Of a stretch of DNA of 64,000 bases, positions 48,534 to 61,850 are shown one piece after another (position 1 is the first letter of the stretch; every line of letters begins with the position of its first letter). The translations under genes were made by a program, and so were the position numbers. Under the pieces are notes generated by a model, which made no database searches, had not been told where the DNA came from, and was given only the letters and a program-made list of their open reading frames with translations. The DNA comes from Platerodrilus igneus (Eukaryota > Arthropoda > Insecta > Coleoptera > Lycidae): positions 1,178,001 through 1,242,000 of the forward strand of contig JARFIW010000942.1 in assembly GCA_036346225.1 (NCBI GenBank), written 5' to 3'.

Positions 48534-51388
48534 CTACTTTAATTTGGTTGATTTAATATGCTCTATCATATGTTTAAATGAATGCACATTTGAACTCTGT
48601 TTTATATCAACAGGTAGTTTGTTGTACTGATCAATTCCTTTAAAGAATAAACCTTTCATTAACATCCTATCATTAGTTTTATTTATGTATATATGATCAC
48701 ATGTTCTTGTTGAATAATTGTGCACTTCTTTATTGTATGTAATAAAGCTATTAAAGTACTGTGGCATCTTATGATTTACCATTTTGAAGATAAAAATCAT
48801 TGTATTCAGTAATATATAATCTGAAACACCAAACCAGTTTAATGTGGACAGCATATATCTGATTGGAGTATATCTACTGCATTGCAAAATAATTCTCATA
48901 GCTCTATTTTGTAGCTTCTGAAGTTGTGCTATCTTATTCTCATCCCATGAAAACATACTGATGAGCAATACTCAAAATGAGGTCTAATAATAGCATTATA
49001 TATTGTAATTTTTGTTTGAGTTGATAAATGTTTTGAAATTCTTGAGAAAAAATAGATTTTTGTAACTATTTTTTTGTAAATATACTTATAATGTCCCATA
49101 TATGAGAATGAGTGGTCAATTATGAAGCCTAGATATTTCATTTCAGTAACAATTTCAATAGGTATATTATCTATAGTGATATTAACCTCATTCATATTAA
49201 TGTTATTATATTTATACTTAGTGGTCAATATCATAGCCTTAGTCTTACCTACATTAAGTTTTAGTTTGTTATTTACCAAATAATTATTAACATTCACTAA
49301 AGCTTCGTTTATTTTATCAATCACCGTGGGTAAATGTTCCCCTTTACAAATGAGCAATATATCATCAGCAAATAGCTTAAGTAGTTCACAATTTATATAC
49401 AAGTCAATATCATTAATGTAAATTAAAAACAAGAGAGGACCCAGTATACTTCCTTGTGGCACACCATGCTGAATAATCCTATTACCGGAATAAATATCTT
49501 TTAATTTAACCTTTTGTTGTCTGACCCTTAGGTAATCCTTGATCCAATCCAGTACAACTCCATTGATTCCATATGTTTGTAATTTGCTTAACAATATATT
49601 GTGGTTTAAAGTCTCGAACGCCCTCTTCAAATCTAAGAATACAGCTACCACATACTCGTTATTATCAATACACCTTTTTACCCTTGCTAGTACAAACTGA
49701 AGCGCTGCTTCACAAGAGTGATTATGCCTAAATCCAGATTGGTGTACAAAAAAAATGTTATTGCTTTCAAAATGATTTAGTAACTGTTCATACACCGCTC
49801 GTTCAAGAATTTTTTCTAGTGTAGGTAATGTATTAATTGGTCTGTAGTCGGATGCTTTAATCGAATTATCTATTTTTAATATTGGGCATATTGTACTGAT
49901 CTTTAATATATTGGGAATTTTTTCTTGCCGTAATGATGAGTTGATAAAATGTAATAAGACATGGCCAACAGTATCTAAAATTGCTTTCAGGGTTTTATTA
50001 TTTACAGGAACTTGAATGCTGAATTTGTTATCTAATGTTTTTACTAACTGAATTACTTCAATCATATTCAATAACCTAAATTTATTAAATTCAACATACA
50101 AATTACAATTGGTCCTTTTCCATTCATTGTCGCTTTTAATACCCTTAACAATTTCTTCAATACTGCTGATAAAAAATTCATTTAATTTCTCTGCTATTTC
50201 AGAAGGATCTCGAATAATTTGTTCTTCGCCATTCTTTTCAAATTTTACACAATCAGGTATTAACTGGATTTTCTTTATGTTAACTAAAGATTTTAGAGTT
50301 TTCCACATTTCTTTAGGATTATTTGCATATTTATCAATTTTTTCCTGGTAATAATTAGTCTTTTTAATCTTTATCAAATTTACAACTGTGTTACGCAATC
50401 TTTTATAATTTTCCCACAGAATATTCCTTTCATTATTGCTATTACTTTTGAATTGTTTATACATTTTATCTCTTTCTTTCATGTTTAATCTAATTTCATT
50501 ATCAATCCATGGCAAACCATTTATCACTTTATATTTTTGGATAGGACTTACTTCATCGATAATACCTCCACAAATCTGCATAATTTCCATACAAATTTCT
50601 TCTACATTTATGCTTTCAAGTGACCAGTTATGTTTAATTAATTTTAAGTTAATGTTATTTATATTATTTTCAGATAGGTTTCTATAATATCGATAGATTG
50701 TATTGTCAGTTATCAAATGATCGAAAATGTTAACAGATATTACAGAATGATCAGTAATTTTTGGATATGAATGAACAATTGATAGTACATTATTATTATT
50801 TGTTAATACATAATCAATAAGTGTTGTACTTACATTGGTAGATCTCGTTGGTTCTAATACTAATTGACTAATACCATATATATTAAAAAGATTTTTAATT
50901 TTATTAGTGTAGTAAGAATTTTCTAAATAATTAATGTTAAAGTCTCCTATTAATACACTCTTACAGTTTCTAGTAAACACATCATCACACAAACTATCCA
51001 ACTTATCAATAAATGTACTGTGAGAAGCACTAGGAGAGTGGTAAATACAACCAATCAACCATTTTTGGTTCACAACATAAACTTTTATTATTTTACACCA
51101 ATAGTTCAATTCTAATGACACTGTTTTAAATACCGTAAATTGTATATTGTTCTTCACATAAAGCAGCACTCCACCTGTATTACGAGTTTGTGAATCACAT
51201 CTTATAGTCTTATAATTTTCAATATATAATTCATTATCTAAGATACCAGCAGTTTGTCTTGATTCACTTAATAATATTATATTAGGACTATAGCAAACTA
51301 TTTGTGAAACAAGTTGATCAATATTATTGGTTATACTTTGTATATTCATATATATAATGTCTGCATTGTACTGTATATTTGAATTCAT
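48534..51388 (-). pseudogene. LINE ORF2: AP endonuclease and reverse transcriptase
   Basis: From the ATG at 51388 an 819-codon frame runs to 48929. The C-terminal 140 codons continue in another frame (48968-48534), so one indel near 48950 splits ORF2. Endonuclease: YMNIQSITNNIDQL (Asn), ILLSESRQT (catalytic Glu), LIGDFNINYL and KITDHSVISV (Asp-His pair). RT: SDYRPINTLPTLEKILE, VHQSGFRHNHSCEAALQFVL, VAVFLDLKRAFETLNH (block A), HGVPQGSILGPLLFLIYIND, LLKLFADDILLI (catalytic FADD) and LNVGKTKAMI. The C-terminal part has the QKLQNRAMRIIL motif and the NKLPVDIKQS end. The start overlaps nothing: ORF1's stop is 2 bases upstream (TAAGCATG). Function: target-primed reverse transcription of its own RNA. 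Confidence 0.93.
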
Positions 51389-51390
51389 GC

Positions 51391-52085
51391 TTAGCTTCTT
51401 AAAAAATGTTGAGTAGGTTTATTGACAATAGTAGGCTTGTTGTTAACATATTTAATGGTTTTAGTATTGTCACCGGACGCTATTGCTTCATTCAATTGTT
51501 CTTTGATCAATTTATAATAATCTCGTTGGTTTTTTGTTTGATCGCTAAAGACCTTAATACTTGGTACTTTGATCGTGCTTTTATTTTTTAAAATGTATAA
51601 TGCATCGTCTGGAGAATTTAAAATAACCTTAAGGGGTCTATTTTTTCCATTTACTGGTTTTCCCAGGCGAAAAGTTTTAATATGATCCAGTTCTATTTGA
51701 AAATCAACAAGCAGTGTTGACACGGTATTTTTATCATCGATATTTTTGTCCTTATTTAAATTATGTGTAGACTCTTTAACATTTAAAATAATAATATTAT
51801 TTCTTCGGTTTTGACGCTCTACTATTTCACTTATCACATTTTCCTGTGACATTAGTGTAAGCTGTGTGTTTTGGCTAGCTTGGGCTTCTTTTAAGTTAGT
51901 GACTTCTTTTCTTAATTCAGCAATTTCTTTAATTAAGATTGGAAGTTGTGCCAGTCCTTTATCACAGTTGTCACAAAGAAAACGCAATTTTCTATTTCTA
52001 AGGGCATGCATTTAAGTTCAGAGGCTGATAAATTAGAGCATGTAATGCATACATTCTCATTACAGCTATCACAAGCTATGGTTTT
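51391..52085 (-). pseudogene. LINE ORF1: Cys-rich finger plus coiled coil
   Basis: The open frame 52011-51391 encodes 206 residues. It begins with RKLRFLCDNCDKGL (C-x2-C), then a coiled-coil region (IKEIAELRKEVTNLKEAQ), a basic RRNNIIILNVKE block and an RRM-like central part ending near QRDYYKLIKEQL. Upstream, in a different frame (about 52085-52012), lies ACDSCNENVCITC followed by an ELKC element. Together with the CDNC pair this forms a PHD- or RING-like set of cysteines. ORF1 therefore probably began upstream and was split by one indel near 52008. ORF1 proteins of this type bind element RNA. The RRM-like call is weak. Confidence 0.75.
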
Positions 52086-52139
52086 AGTTTATTATTTATT
52101 TATTAGAAACATTATGCGCATTTTGTGTTTATAATTATT

Positions 52140-52590
52140 CTTGCCGGTACAGGTGCTCGACGAAAAAGCTGAATCGGTTGGTGTGTACTGATGTTTCATC
52201 CTTTTGCCCCCAATCACCTACTAGGTTTAACAAAGCATTCGTTTTTTACTCTTTCTATCTCCTCCCTTTGTTACCCTATAATGCAGACGAGTATTTCGTT
52301 CTGTTATTACGTATTGCGGGAAATAAACCATTCTACCAATTTCTCCTCCGATAAAAATACCGCCTGCCTCACCATTTTAAGAAAATAGTCTGCTCAATTA
52401 TTAGTATTGCATTTATCATACTTTATTTCATAATATAATCCCCTTTCCTGATCTACCACCCAGTACCTACTTTTAAACATTCAGCAAATTCATCAATATT
52501 TCTGAATGAACCTTCTTTGTCCCAGCCCATTCTACCACAATCCTTCGTAAATTTTTTAATGCTAGGTCTAGTTGTTTTTCATACGGAACA
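52140..52590. other. No gene recognised
   Basis: This lies between the LINE 5' side and the foldback copy. It may contain LINE 5' UTR. No motifs were seen. Confidence 0.4.
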
Positions 52591-54570
52591 TTGTGTGACG
52601 TTCTTGATTATAATCATATTTTATTTGAATAGTTTCTGTATTAGTAAATCCCACCAATAGAGTTAGGTAATTTCTTTTAAGAATATAATCTTTAGATTAC
52701 TACATTTTTGGTCTAAGGAAGAATTATTTGTATCATATATGGTTCATACTCAAAGGTTGTCAAATTTATTGTCAGTTTTAAAGGTTAGAGATGATGTCTT
52801 CAACGTAATTTTGTTCTAAACTATTACAGTTTCAGGATTCATTTGTTTTGATTAATAATGTATTAATTTGCTGCGCCTAAGTTCATCAGCCTTACAGGCA
52901 GATTTTTGCTGTATTAAATAAATAAAATGTCTCGGTTCCTTGTTTAGTTAAGATATCCATAAGTTCATTATACATACACATTAGATAGAAAAAAATTACA
53001 CACATTTTGCGGTCTTAATTCATTTGTCCGAAATTTGCCAACGCTGTCTCGAATTATTTTCGGAAGGTAAGAAATTGTTACGTAGTTTTGGCTCCAGAGA
53101 ATCTAGCTGGTGATCCACAGAAAAACTTGGTGAAGTACTTCACTAGAAATCCTGTTTAGGTAAAATACCAAAAACCTCAACTATACTAACAAAAATGGTT
53201 GCTGACTAACTCAATGTGACTGGCGATGTAAGTATTTGATGATGGTTCCGGAAGGTTATTAGTTGTGAAATATGTCTATCGGGAAGTATTTTGGATGCCA
53301 CATAATCTAGCAGAATTTCTAGGAAGCCCTAAAAAAGAATAACAAGAGATGCCAAAACTTGAGATCAGAAATTCTGGCTTAAAATTTACCTGAAAAATCG
53401 TTAAGTACTTAAACATTACACACTCCTTAACCATAAGAACACAAAAACATATCTAAAATGGCTATCTGAAAAGGTTTCTAAAATCAATTGTTAAATGACC
53501 TGGAGCCTCAATTACACTTTTAATTTATTACAATAAAACTGTAGCTATACCTTCACATTAATTTGAAAAAATATATATAAACATGACAATACACTATTCT
53601 ACCCTATTGTGTTTTCAACTGTATTTCACATACGTATTACTTACAATTACGCGATAGACATCCTTAGGCAAATATTAAAAATCAAATATATCACAAATTT
53701 ACTTAACTAAGTTCTTAACCTAATCCACAGGAACGTTTTATAAGTTCATGCAACGAATTTCAAATGTTTATTTAGTTACAAACTTTCTCTGGTATAGTTT
53801 CGGAGGAATTCATAATTACCCAATGAGTGATTATTGACTATAGTTAAAGTGGACTCCATTAAAGCTACTATTTAGGTTAACTTCACAACCCTCAACATGC
53901 TCGTTTCTAACATTAGTTGTCGATCTGGGAAGCAATGTGCACCTAAAATTGAAAATAACCAACTTGGTAGGGTATTGTCCAAACATTTGACGACTTTGTC
54001 TGTTCGGAAACCTTTTTGCCAAGGTAATTCACCTACTACAGTTGCATGTTGATTGTTTGAATGTTGAGCACAGTGCTCTAAGAAAGATAGATCTTCACTT
54101 TCTAAACTAATTCGAGACATCGTCAACTAACGGGATAGATGAATTCAGACTGCAAAATGCAAATACCTTGAGTTGTTTTCTTTTCTATCTAATGTGTAGT
54201 ATAATGAACTTACGAGTATCTTAACTAAACCAGAAACTGGAACTTTTTATTTATTTGAGACGGCACAAGCATGATATTAATACATTATTAACCAAAACAA
54301 TGAATTATGAAACCTTAATAATTTAGAATGAAATTATGATGCTGACATCATCTCTAACTTTAAAATTGACATTGAATTTGACAACCTTTGAGTATGAATC
54401 ATATTTGATATAAAAAATAATTTTACCTTACAACAAAAATATTGTAATCTAAAAATTGTATTTTTTAAAGGAAATTGCCTAATCCTATTGGTGGGAGGAT
54501 TTACTAATGCAGAAACTTAAAATGAAATATGATTATCAACATTTCCAAGAAACATCAGAACCAACCTCTG
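52590..54570. mobile_element. Foldback element, copy 2
   Basis: The left arm (52590-53450) is inverted in the right arm (about 53330-54570). Terminal blocks tagtttctgtattagtaaatcc (52631-52652) and ggatttactaatgcagaaac (54498-54517) are complementary, as are ttgtcagttttaaaggttaga and tctaactttaaaattgaca. Both arms align with copy 1 at 4190-6710. Relative to copy 1 the right arm has about 280 extra bases at 53865-54145. Ends are approximate. Confidence 0.75.
53865..54145 (-). other. Extra open segment inside foldback copy 2
   Basis: This segment is absent from the corresponding place in copy 1 (near 6270). On the minus strand it stays open for 84 codons to a stop at 53872, with an in-frame ATG near 54120, and reads SRISLESEDLSFLEHCAQ, then NNQHATVVGELPWQ and LPSWLFSILGAHCFPDRQ. 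Composition is less AT-rich than the arms. I do not recognise the protein. It could be a captured host exon, an insertion, or chance. Confidence 0.4.
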
Positions 54571-54849
54571 CAAACAACTTCATTATTTTTTAAATGCCAT
54601 TGGGTGCAAATTTCCTCCCGAGATAAAAAGTAATATCATGCCATAATTCAATAAAATTACGATCAACTATACCCTTTCCTTTTACTCCATTATTAGCTGT
54701 AACCCTCAACTTAGTCTGTGTCTTATATTTTCATTCAGTGTTATCAGTTTATTTGTTCTGCACTGCATCTTTGCCGTGCCGTTCTGCTAAATTACTGATA
54801 ATACTTTCAAGTGAAAATTTGCTTTCCCGTTCGTCCGACTATTCTGCAC

Positions 54850-56155
54850 TGTTTGTTAACCCTGTTACGTTTATTTTTCTCCCTAAATTAAATACCCTTT
54901 TTCTCCCTTGTTAATTCATTACTCGTTCGAATAAATTCCGTTTCAATTCTTAAATTCTTCAACAACGCCCTATATAGTGTACCTGTTCAGTATAAGCCCG
55001 CTTGACATAATTTTAACTCAAATCCACTCTGCTTTTAAAAACGAAAATTTATTCGATAAATTAAATAGTCTATACCTTTTTTAGGCATCCGGTAATTTGT
55101 TTAACCTTCCGATAACGTATAATTGCTTTCTCTGGTGTTTTCCATTTAGAGACTTGTCGAAATAAGAGATCCTACTATTATTTGATAGCGTGTTTTCCAG
55201 TTCTAATCGTGCTTTCGATAATGCAAGGATTTGCAGTTCGAATTCGTGTTATTTGAACCAATGTTGAATTTGTTTCTCCAGCTTGTACGTTGAAATATTT
55301 TCTACATCATTTGTCACAGTACTGCAAAAGCAATGCACGCGTTTTTGTTCGACAAGTAGGAGGTATTTGCGTCTCATAGCTGGAGGCCAAATTGGTTCTT
55401 TCTTTATGTACACCCACTGCTTTTGTTCCATAGACCGCTACTGCAATTATGGTGGCAGTGTGAATGGATCCAGACGAACGTGGTGTTGCTGTGCTGACTC
55501 ACCCCCGACGACTTGCAAGCTGAGTATCCAGACACATGCAGGTATACAATTTGTTTTCTTTTGTTTATATCAAGAGCATATTTTGTATCAGTGTTTGGGA
55601 GGGTTACATGATAAGAAACATTGACACTGTAGAATTATTGTTTGTTGCTGCAAAGCGATATTATCGCTCTACAGGTGTGATGTACCACTGTTAAAAATGT
55701 TTGACAGACACACGCTGATTCTTTTCTACTGATTGGTTTATTTTACAAACGGTATTATGTACAATATAAAAAGAATGTTTGCGAAAAGCTCGAAAACATT
55801 AACTCTTTCCTACGGATAAGTTTATTTTCTAAAAAGTGTTAGGCAAAATTTTAAAAACGCTTGACAAAAGCTTAATGTTTATTTACTGCTGATTAATTTT
55901 ATTTTGTGTAAAATACGAGATGCGCACTTCGTACCTAAAGTACTAAATTGTTCATATTACCTAATTATTTGCTTTGAAATAGTAACGCTTAATTTATTTC
56001 TTTTGCTTGTTTGTACAGAATCCTCTATTTATTTATATTGTTAATAGATAATCGTGGGCGATGTTTTTAGTATATAGGCGAATCACCCCACTCTCCGCGT
56101 TTGGTAGTTAGCCTGGTATTTACTTTTCTTCCGGCTATGTCTAGATACATAGCAA
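54850..56155 (+). repeat. 1.3 kb direct repeat, unit A
   Basis: It aligns along its length with 60210-61423. Shared blocks include cgattcgtgt-type gcagttcgaattcgtgt (55232-55248), agctggaggccaaat, ctgcaattatggt, cgacttgcaagct and the end block cccactctccgcgt...tagcaa. A donor-like AG|GTATAC (55542) and an acceptor-like cttgtttgtacag (to 56018) are conserved in both units. The perfect palindrome agcgatattatcgct occurs near 55653-55667. No coding frame is conserved. Identity is unknown. Confidence 0.7.
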
Positions 56156-59155
56156 CCCTTTCTCTTTGATCGTGGCATATTTACACAATTGTAAATTTGA
56201 TCTATTTTGCAAAACAATATTCCCATAAATAGCACCCTATCTTTACTAAACACAAAGCTCACTGTATCCCCCTTTTCCTCCTAAAATTTATTCCTTTGCT
56301 ACTACAAGCTCATCAGCTAAGGATCAACAAGTAAAACAATACCTATTGAGCTCCTTAGTTCAGCGCCAAATAATTTACTCTGGATATTATAACTCATATA
56401 ATGTTCTTTCAATTGCACAGCAAAATATCTTTGCCTCAACACGGTAATCTCATGGTAGAGAATACATGTATATGTAATTGAAACAGCATCACGAATTGGT
56501 AATTAACTCAAATATCGACAAGTTTACCAAAACATACACGGTCCAATAGAGGCTGGGCACTCGCCAGAAACACTTCTAATTTCCCTACGTCATTAAATGC
56601 CTACCTGAATACATTGCTCAAATTTCACAATGCAAAAGCCTTGAAATGGTAAAAATAAACATAAACTTATATTCTAACACTTACTGCAGTACTTTAATCC
56701 TGCCCGGCACACTCTGCAAACATGATGTCGCTCCTCAGAACAACTTCTTTATGTTTCTAGCCAGCTACCCAGAGAAACAGCGTAATAACTGTTAATCTGC
56801 ACCCTTAACATAACATTCTGAAATAATTATTTCAATATTTGCAGGTTTCCCTCACTGAAGAAAATACGTTATTACCAGCAAGGAGACCTTATGGTGTACT
56901 CAAGTGAACTTGAGGTTATGGTTTCCTTAACATGATGGAATCTCAACTATCTTCCAACTAAGCTAGGGGTCTATTCCTCGGGTAGAGCTTATGAGGAGTG
57001 GTCGTGAGTTACTCGACAAAACATTGTTTACTTACTGACTCTAATAATACTAAAATAGGGATGCAAGAGGGGCGCCACCAAGTCCTAAAATTTTCTAAAC
57101 ACGGGTTTGCCCTAAGGGGGGGACTTGGAAGTCCTTAGAGAGAAATATCGTTTTTACTGCCTAAGCAGGAGCTGTAAAAACAGCGAAGAAGGACACAATA
57201 GGTGCACTCTTGTTGCCTTATACTACAAAGAAAAAGAATAACTACTAATATCAATTATTTGAACACTATTATAAACACAATTTTAGGCATTAAAATTCTT
57301 GAAAGTGCTATTAGTGCTTCTTAGTCAAGCGAGAGCTAAAAACATTAATTTTGTAAAGGGTATTTAAGCTTTATTGCCTCTCGATTTAATTACTCTATTC
57401 TTGAACTCACTTGTTCAAAATAAAACACTTACGCAAATGAATTAAATGGCTGTTCTTTAATTAAATATTGCCTTCTGAGTAATAAATTTTTATGTACAAA
57501 ATATACATCTCAAAGGTAGTTTAATTTCTTCAACACAATTATTGAATGAGAAAATTATGACTGTCTCTACTACGAATTAAAAATATCAATAATGCATCAA
57601 ACATTCTCACAAGGTTTTCCAAATTAATTACCCAAAATTCCAGATCTGTTACCTTGGTTTACAAGTGTGTATTAAAATTTCAAAGTCTAATAATTTTAGT
57701 TCTCATAATTACTTAAGGTATGATTGAATTTAAATAAAATATTTTGTTAGTATTAAATTAAGGTATTCATATTCATTTGTAATAATTTGTAATAAATTCT
57801 AAACAGCAAAAGTTTTCATAATTACACAGTAAAACAAGAATCGTCGATTGTTACAATGTTGTTTTCGACAATCTGCCTCGTTGTCAAGATAGGCAAACAG
57901 CTGTCGTGATGTTAAAGTGATAAAAAAAGCTCACCTTGCAAAGTGTTGTTCTCAGCTACATTGATACAATTACATTGTTGGGACCAGATGTGCTGGCATG
58001 CGATTCTTTGACAAACAACTGACGTCAACGTACTGTCCACATTTTATTACGTAATATACTGGAACTTTACTGGAACCATTTACACGAACTTGAAGTGCAT
58101 CTCATCTTTGCAAATCGGAACAAAACCAAACCATAAAACAGGCTATCCAAAATGCATCATTTTCAACATTCTTTAACTTGTTTTTAAAGACAGTTAATTT
58201 AACGGTGATTCAGAAAATTAAATATGGTATTTGAACTTGTAAACTCGCAGTCTTATCTCTACTGAATGTCCAGAATAAACATTATCACAATTACGTTACG
58301 GATAATATACTTGATAATTACAAAGAGCAAACTTTAAGAAAATTATTATTGGAAATTCTATAAGATCATAACTAGAAAACCCTCCAGGCACGTTTTACAA
58401 ATTTAATGAAATCAAAATTAACAAATTTGGACAATTCATTATTAAAAATCCATAGAACGTTTGAGCGTTATCTTACAAAAATTCTTAGAGCTTTTGAATG
58501 CTATCTTACAAAAAATTATCATAAAACGTTTAAGCGCTATAACAAAATTATTTAGTTTTATTTGACAATAAATTAATCTGCTTACCATTATTAAAATACA
58601 GCGTAAATCAAGTGCATCTTGTACCTGGCTAAGCAGCAACGCCTATTGCTACACGAAGGTTGCTGGTGAGGACCCAGTTCAACTGCATCATGCTTCTTTA
58701 TCAAATGGTCGTGCCAGACTGAATCGTCTGCTTAATGCACACAAGTAACATCAAAATCGCCTGACATTGATGATTCTATTCAAACGACCAATGTTTACTA
58801 ATAGTAACTAAACCAGTACTATTGATGTTTTCGGCTCGTGGTTGGGCTACTCTGCCTCGATCTAAATATTTATTTACATCGCCTGATTTTATTGTTTATT
58901 TAAATAGATAATTCAGCGTACTTAATGAATAATTGTAAAGGATTTGCAGTCATCAAAAAAAATTGTTACAACGTATACCACAACTAAATCAATTTTCACT
59001 AAACAATCACCATGGTAGCGTTTGTTTGATTAAACTCCTCACTACTTCAAAAACAGCGCTGCAATACATAGGCACTGAAAGTATTCAGCTAACGCAATTG
59101 TTACTTCAATTATATGTCTTACTAAGTTTAGGAAAATTAGAAATGGTTGTTCAAT
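56156..59155. other. No gene recognised between the direct repeat units
   Basis: AT-rich. Minor structure only: three imperfect copies of a 'acgtttgagcgttatcttacaaaaatt' unit at about 58450-58555, and a GC-richer patch at 57060-57140. The short frames carry no motifs. Confidence 0.45.
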
Positions 59156-59159
59156 GTCA

Positions 59160-59345
59160 ACATTACATTTGATTTTCCAATGCTTCACCCAAAGGTACTA
59201 CATTGGCCCAGAAGCAAATTTTTTTTACCGGGAAATTTTGAATTTCGTCAAACCCTTGCTGTTTCAAGCAAGGTAGGAATCTTTAACATGCACAACAATA
59301 CTCACACACGGGACCTACATTTTACCCCTCATCCAAACGGTAACA
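59160..59345 (-). mobile_element. SINE copy 3, 5'-truncated
   Basis: In reverse complement it reproduces the SINE body: aatgtaggtcccgtgtgtgag, catgttaaagattc, gaaacagcaaggg, aaattcaaaattt, gcattggaaaatcaaatgtaa. The tRNA-like head with the B box is missing. Confidence 0.65.
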
Positions 59346-59349
59346 GTAT

Positions 59350-60205
59350 AAATGTTACTTAATTGTGGTAAGTTTTAGGCAAATTTATTTTTGCAGTGTA
59401 GGGATTCTACATTGGTATAGGTTTCTATTATCTGTAGAACATATTAGAAAGTGGTAGGGATGCGAGATTCGACAGCGATACTCGAGGTCGTCGTCTGGCT
59501 CTTGGTCTTTTTTTAATTCGAACCGTCAAAGCAACTAGTTAAGATATGAACAAGAAGATGATTTTAATGACCGCAGTGGTGAGAAAGCATGTTCGCTTGA
59601 AAGTGTTAGATTTTATGGTAATTACAGCAGGTTAGTGGTAAGAAAGTTTTTCAATACACTAAATTTTGCTAATGAGCATATTGCTATTTTTAGCTGTCAT
59701 TACCGACTGTTTAAAATTAACCTGTGGATAATTATAATTAGATGACAAATGGTGAAAGTCCAAGATGGTTGTCCTCACGCGCTTTGTAATCTAAGATTGA
59801 ATTTGGAATATTGATTGACAGTATCCTGAAGGAACTGTCTTGAATTAAATTCAATCTTACGATTTGTGATAGGAAACTATACAAGGAAAAAATTTGTAGG
59901 TTAAGATCGTTTGTCACTTAGTCCATTATGATCGCAGGGGCCAAGTCAAGTCAAGGACGTTGTAGGCGTTTCTCTGGCCCAGATGGTCGTAGTTTCGTTA
60001 TTTGGAATTCACATGTATATATGCTGCTCTAAGATGTTTGAAATGAAATTTTATCAAACCATAACCCTACTTTGACATTTGACATAAGTTTAGCTTGTTT
60101 GCAAACAATACAATTATATCAGTGTTATTAAATTTATTGAGCACCAGGATAAACTTTATAAATTATAACCCAAATATTCAACTACTTGTTAGAAAGTGGT
60201 TATTC
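59350..60205. other. No gene recognised
   Basis: A diverged inverted pair, ctaagattgaatttgg (59790-59805) and ttaaattcaatcttacg (59845-59861), is the only structure noted. Confidence 0.4.
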
Positions 60206-60209
60206 TGAA

Positions 60210-61423
60210 ACTTGTTACGTTCCAATTTTGCTTTTAAAGTTTACTTGTTACTTCATAAGCCTGTTTTACCATAAATCTCTTAAATTCTTCAATAACATCC
60301 TGTTTACAATAATAAATACGCTTTCTACAAATTTTCATTTTGAACACATTTATTTCGAAACGACAAGTTTAGGCTACAAGTAAATAGTTATATCCTATTT
60401 TTAGGTACCTGCTATCTTGGTATACCTTACGACCGCCATATAATGGTTTTCTCTATTGTTTCAATGTAACGACTTGTTGAAATAAGGCCGCGCACTATCC
60501 GATATAAGCCAGGTTTGCCAGTTTCGTAATCGCGCTTCGATAAGCGAGAATTTGCAGTTCGAATTCGTGTGGTTTGAACCATTTGTTGAATTTGATTCTA
60601 CAGCTGTATGTCGACGTGTTTCCTACATTTTATTCGCCTCCGTATTTCAAAAAGCGATGCGCGTTTTTCTGTTCAACAACTAGTCTCTTTTTAGTTTTTT
60701 AGCTGGAGGCCAAATGGGTTCTTTCTTTACGTAGAACAACTACTTTTGTCCGTAGACCGCTGCTGCAATTATGGTAGCAGAGTAAATGTACGCTGACGAC
60801 CATGGCGTTTCTATGCTGTCTCCCCCCCCCCGACGGATTGCAAGCTAAGTATCAGGACACCTACAGGTATGCAAATTTTCTTTTGTGTGCATCAATGGCA
60901 TATTCCGTATCAACGTTTGGTGTAGTTACGTGACAAGAAACGTCACATTGTAGAACTACTGTTTGTTGCTGCGAACCGATATTATCGCTCTACAGGTGCG
61001 ATGTACTATTTTTAAACATGCTTGTCAAAAGAACTCTCACACGTTAATTCGTTCCTACTAATTAGTTATTTTATAAAAAGTATTAGGTGAAATTTTAAAA
61101 ATACTTGACAAAAGCCCTCGCTGTTTTTATTTGCTACTGATTAATTTTATTTTGTGTAAATACGAGATGCGCACTTCGTATCTAGATTCCTAAATTGTCC
61201 GTATAATATAATTGTTGGCTGTAAAATAGTAACGCTTAATTTATTTTCCTTTTGTTTATTTGTACAGAATCCTTTATTAATTTTTATGTGTTAATAGATA
61301 TTCGTGGCCGATGTACTTTATTTTTTGTTGTTTTCTTGGTATGTGGGCGAATCCCCCACTCTCCGCGTCTGGTAGTTAGACTGGTATCTACTTGTCTTCC
61401 GGCTACGTCTAAGTACGTAGCAA
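60210..61423 (+). repeat. 1.3 kb direct repeat, unit B
   Basis: This is the same-orientation copy of 54850-56155, diverged by many substitutions and small indels. The donor-like AG|GTATGC (60867) and acceptor-like tttgtttatttgtacag (to 61267) are kept. The palindrome of unit A is broken here (aaccgatattatcgct). A C9 run lies at about 60821-60830. It ends ggctacgtctaagtacgtagcaa. Confidence 0.7.
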
Positions 61424-61850
61424 ACTTGTTTAAGAAATAATCTGACATTTCATTACTGGAACATAAATGATTAACTTTATATTTTCAATGTTTAAATTCA
61501 TTGTTTGACCGTTTAGTATGAGCTCAAATACTGACCCGTGCCTTTAATATAAATTTGTAAATAGTATTCAACCTATTTTAAGACACTTCTTCACATATAA
61601 ATAAACTTTACTTATGCAACTATAAGTTCAACTGTAAATATTTATTGAAATTATTATTATGTAAGAGTTTGATGATTGCACTCTAATTCTGTGTTGTTAT
61701 AAATAATTTTGTACGGTATTATAGAAATTTATTAGACGTTTAACATCGAGTGCATTTTGTTTCATTTGTTTAAACTTGTGTCAAGTATTTGTAAAGTGCA
61801 TATTCAATTAGACACTACATGGTTAAGCTATACAGGTCATTTCACCCCTG

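Larger units (their letters stand above)
48412..52110 (-). mobile_element. Near-complete CR1/Jockey-like LINE
   Basis: On the minus strand it shows a zinc-finger/coiled-coil ORF1, an ORF2 with AP endonuclease and RT, a 3' UTR of about 120 bases and a short TAAG-type tail at 48412. Only two clear frameshifts interrupt it. The 5' end is taken near 52110 where ORF1 homology starts. Target duplications were not resolved. The clade is uncertain (CR1, L2 or Jockey groups). Confidence 0.85.
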
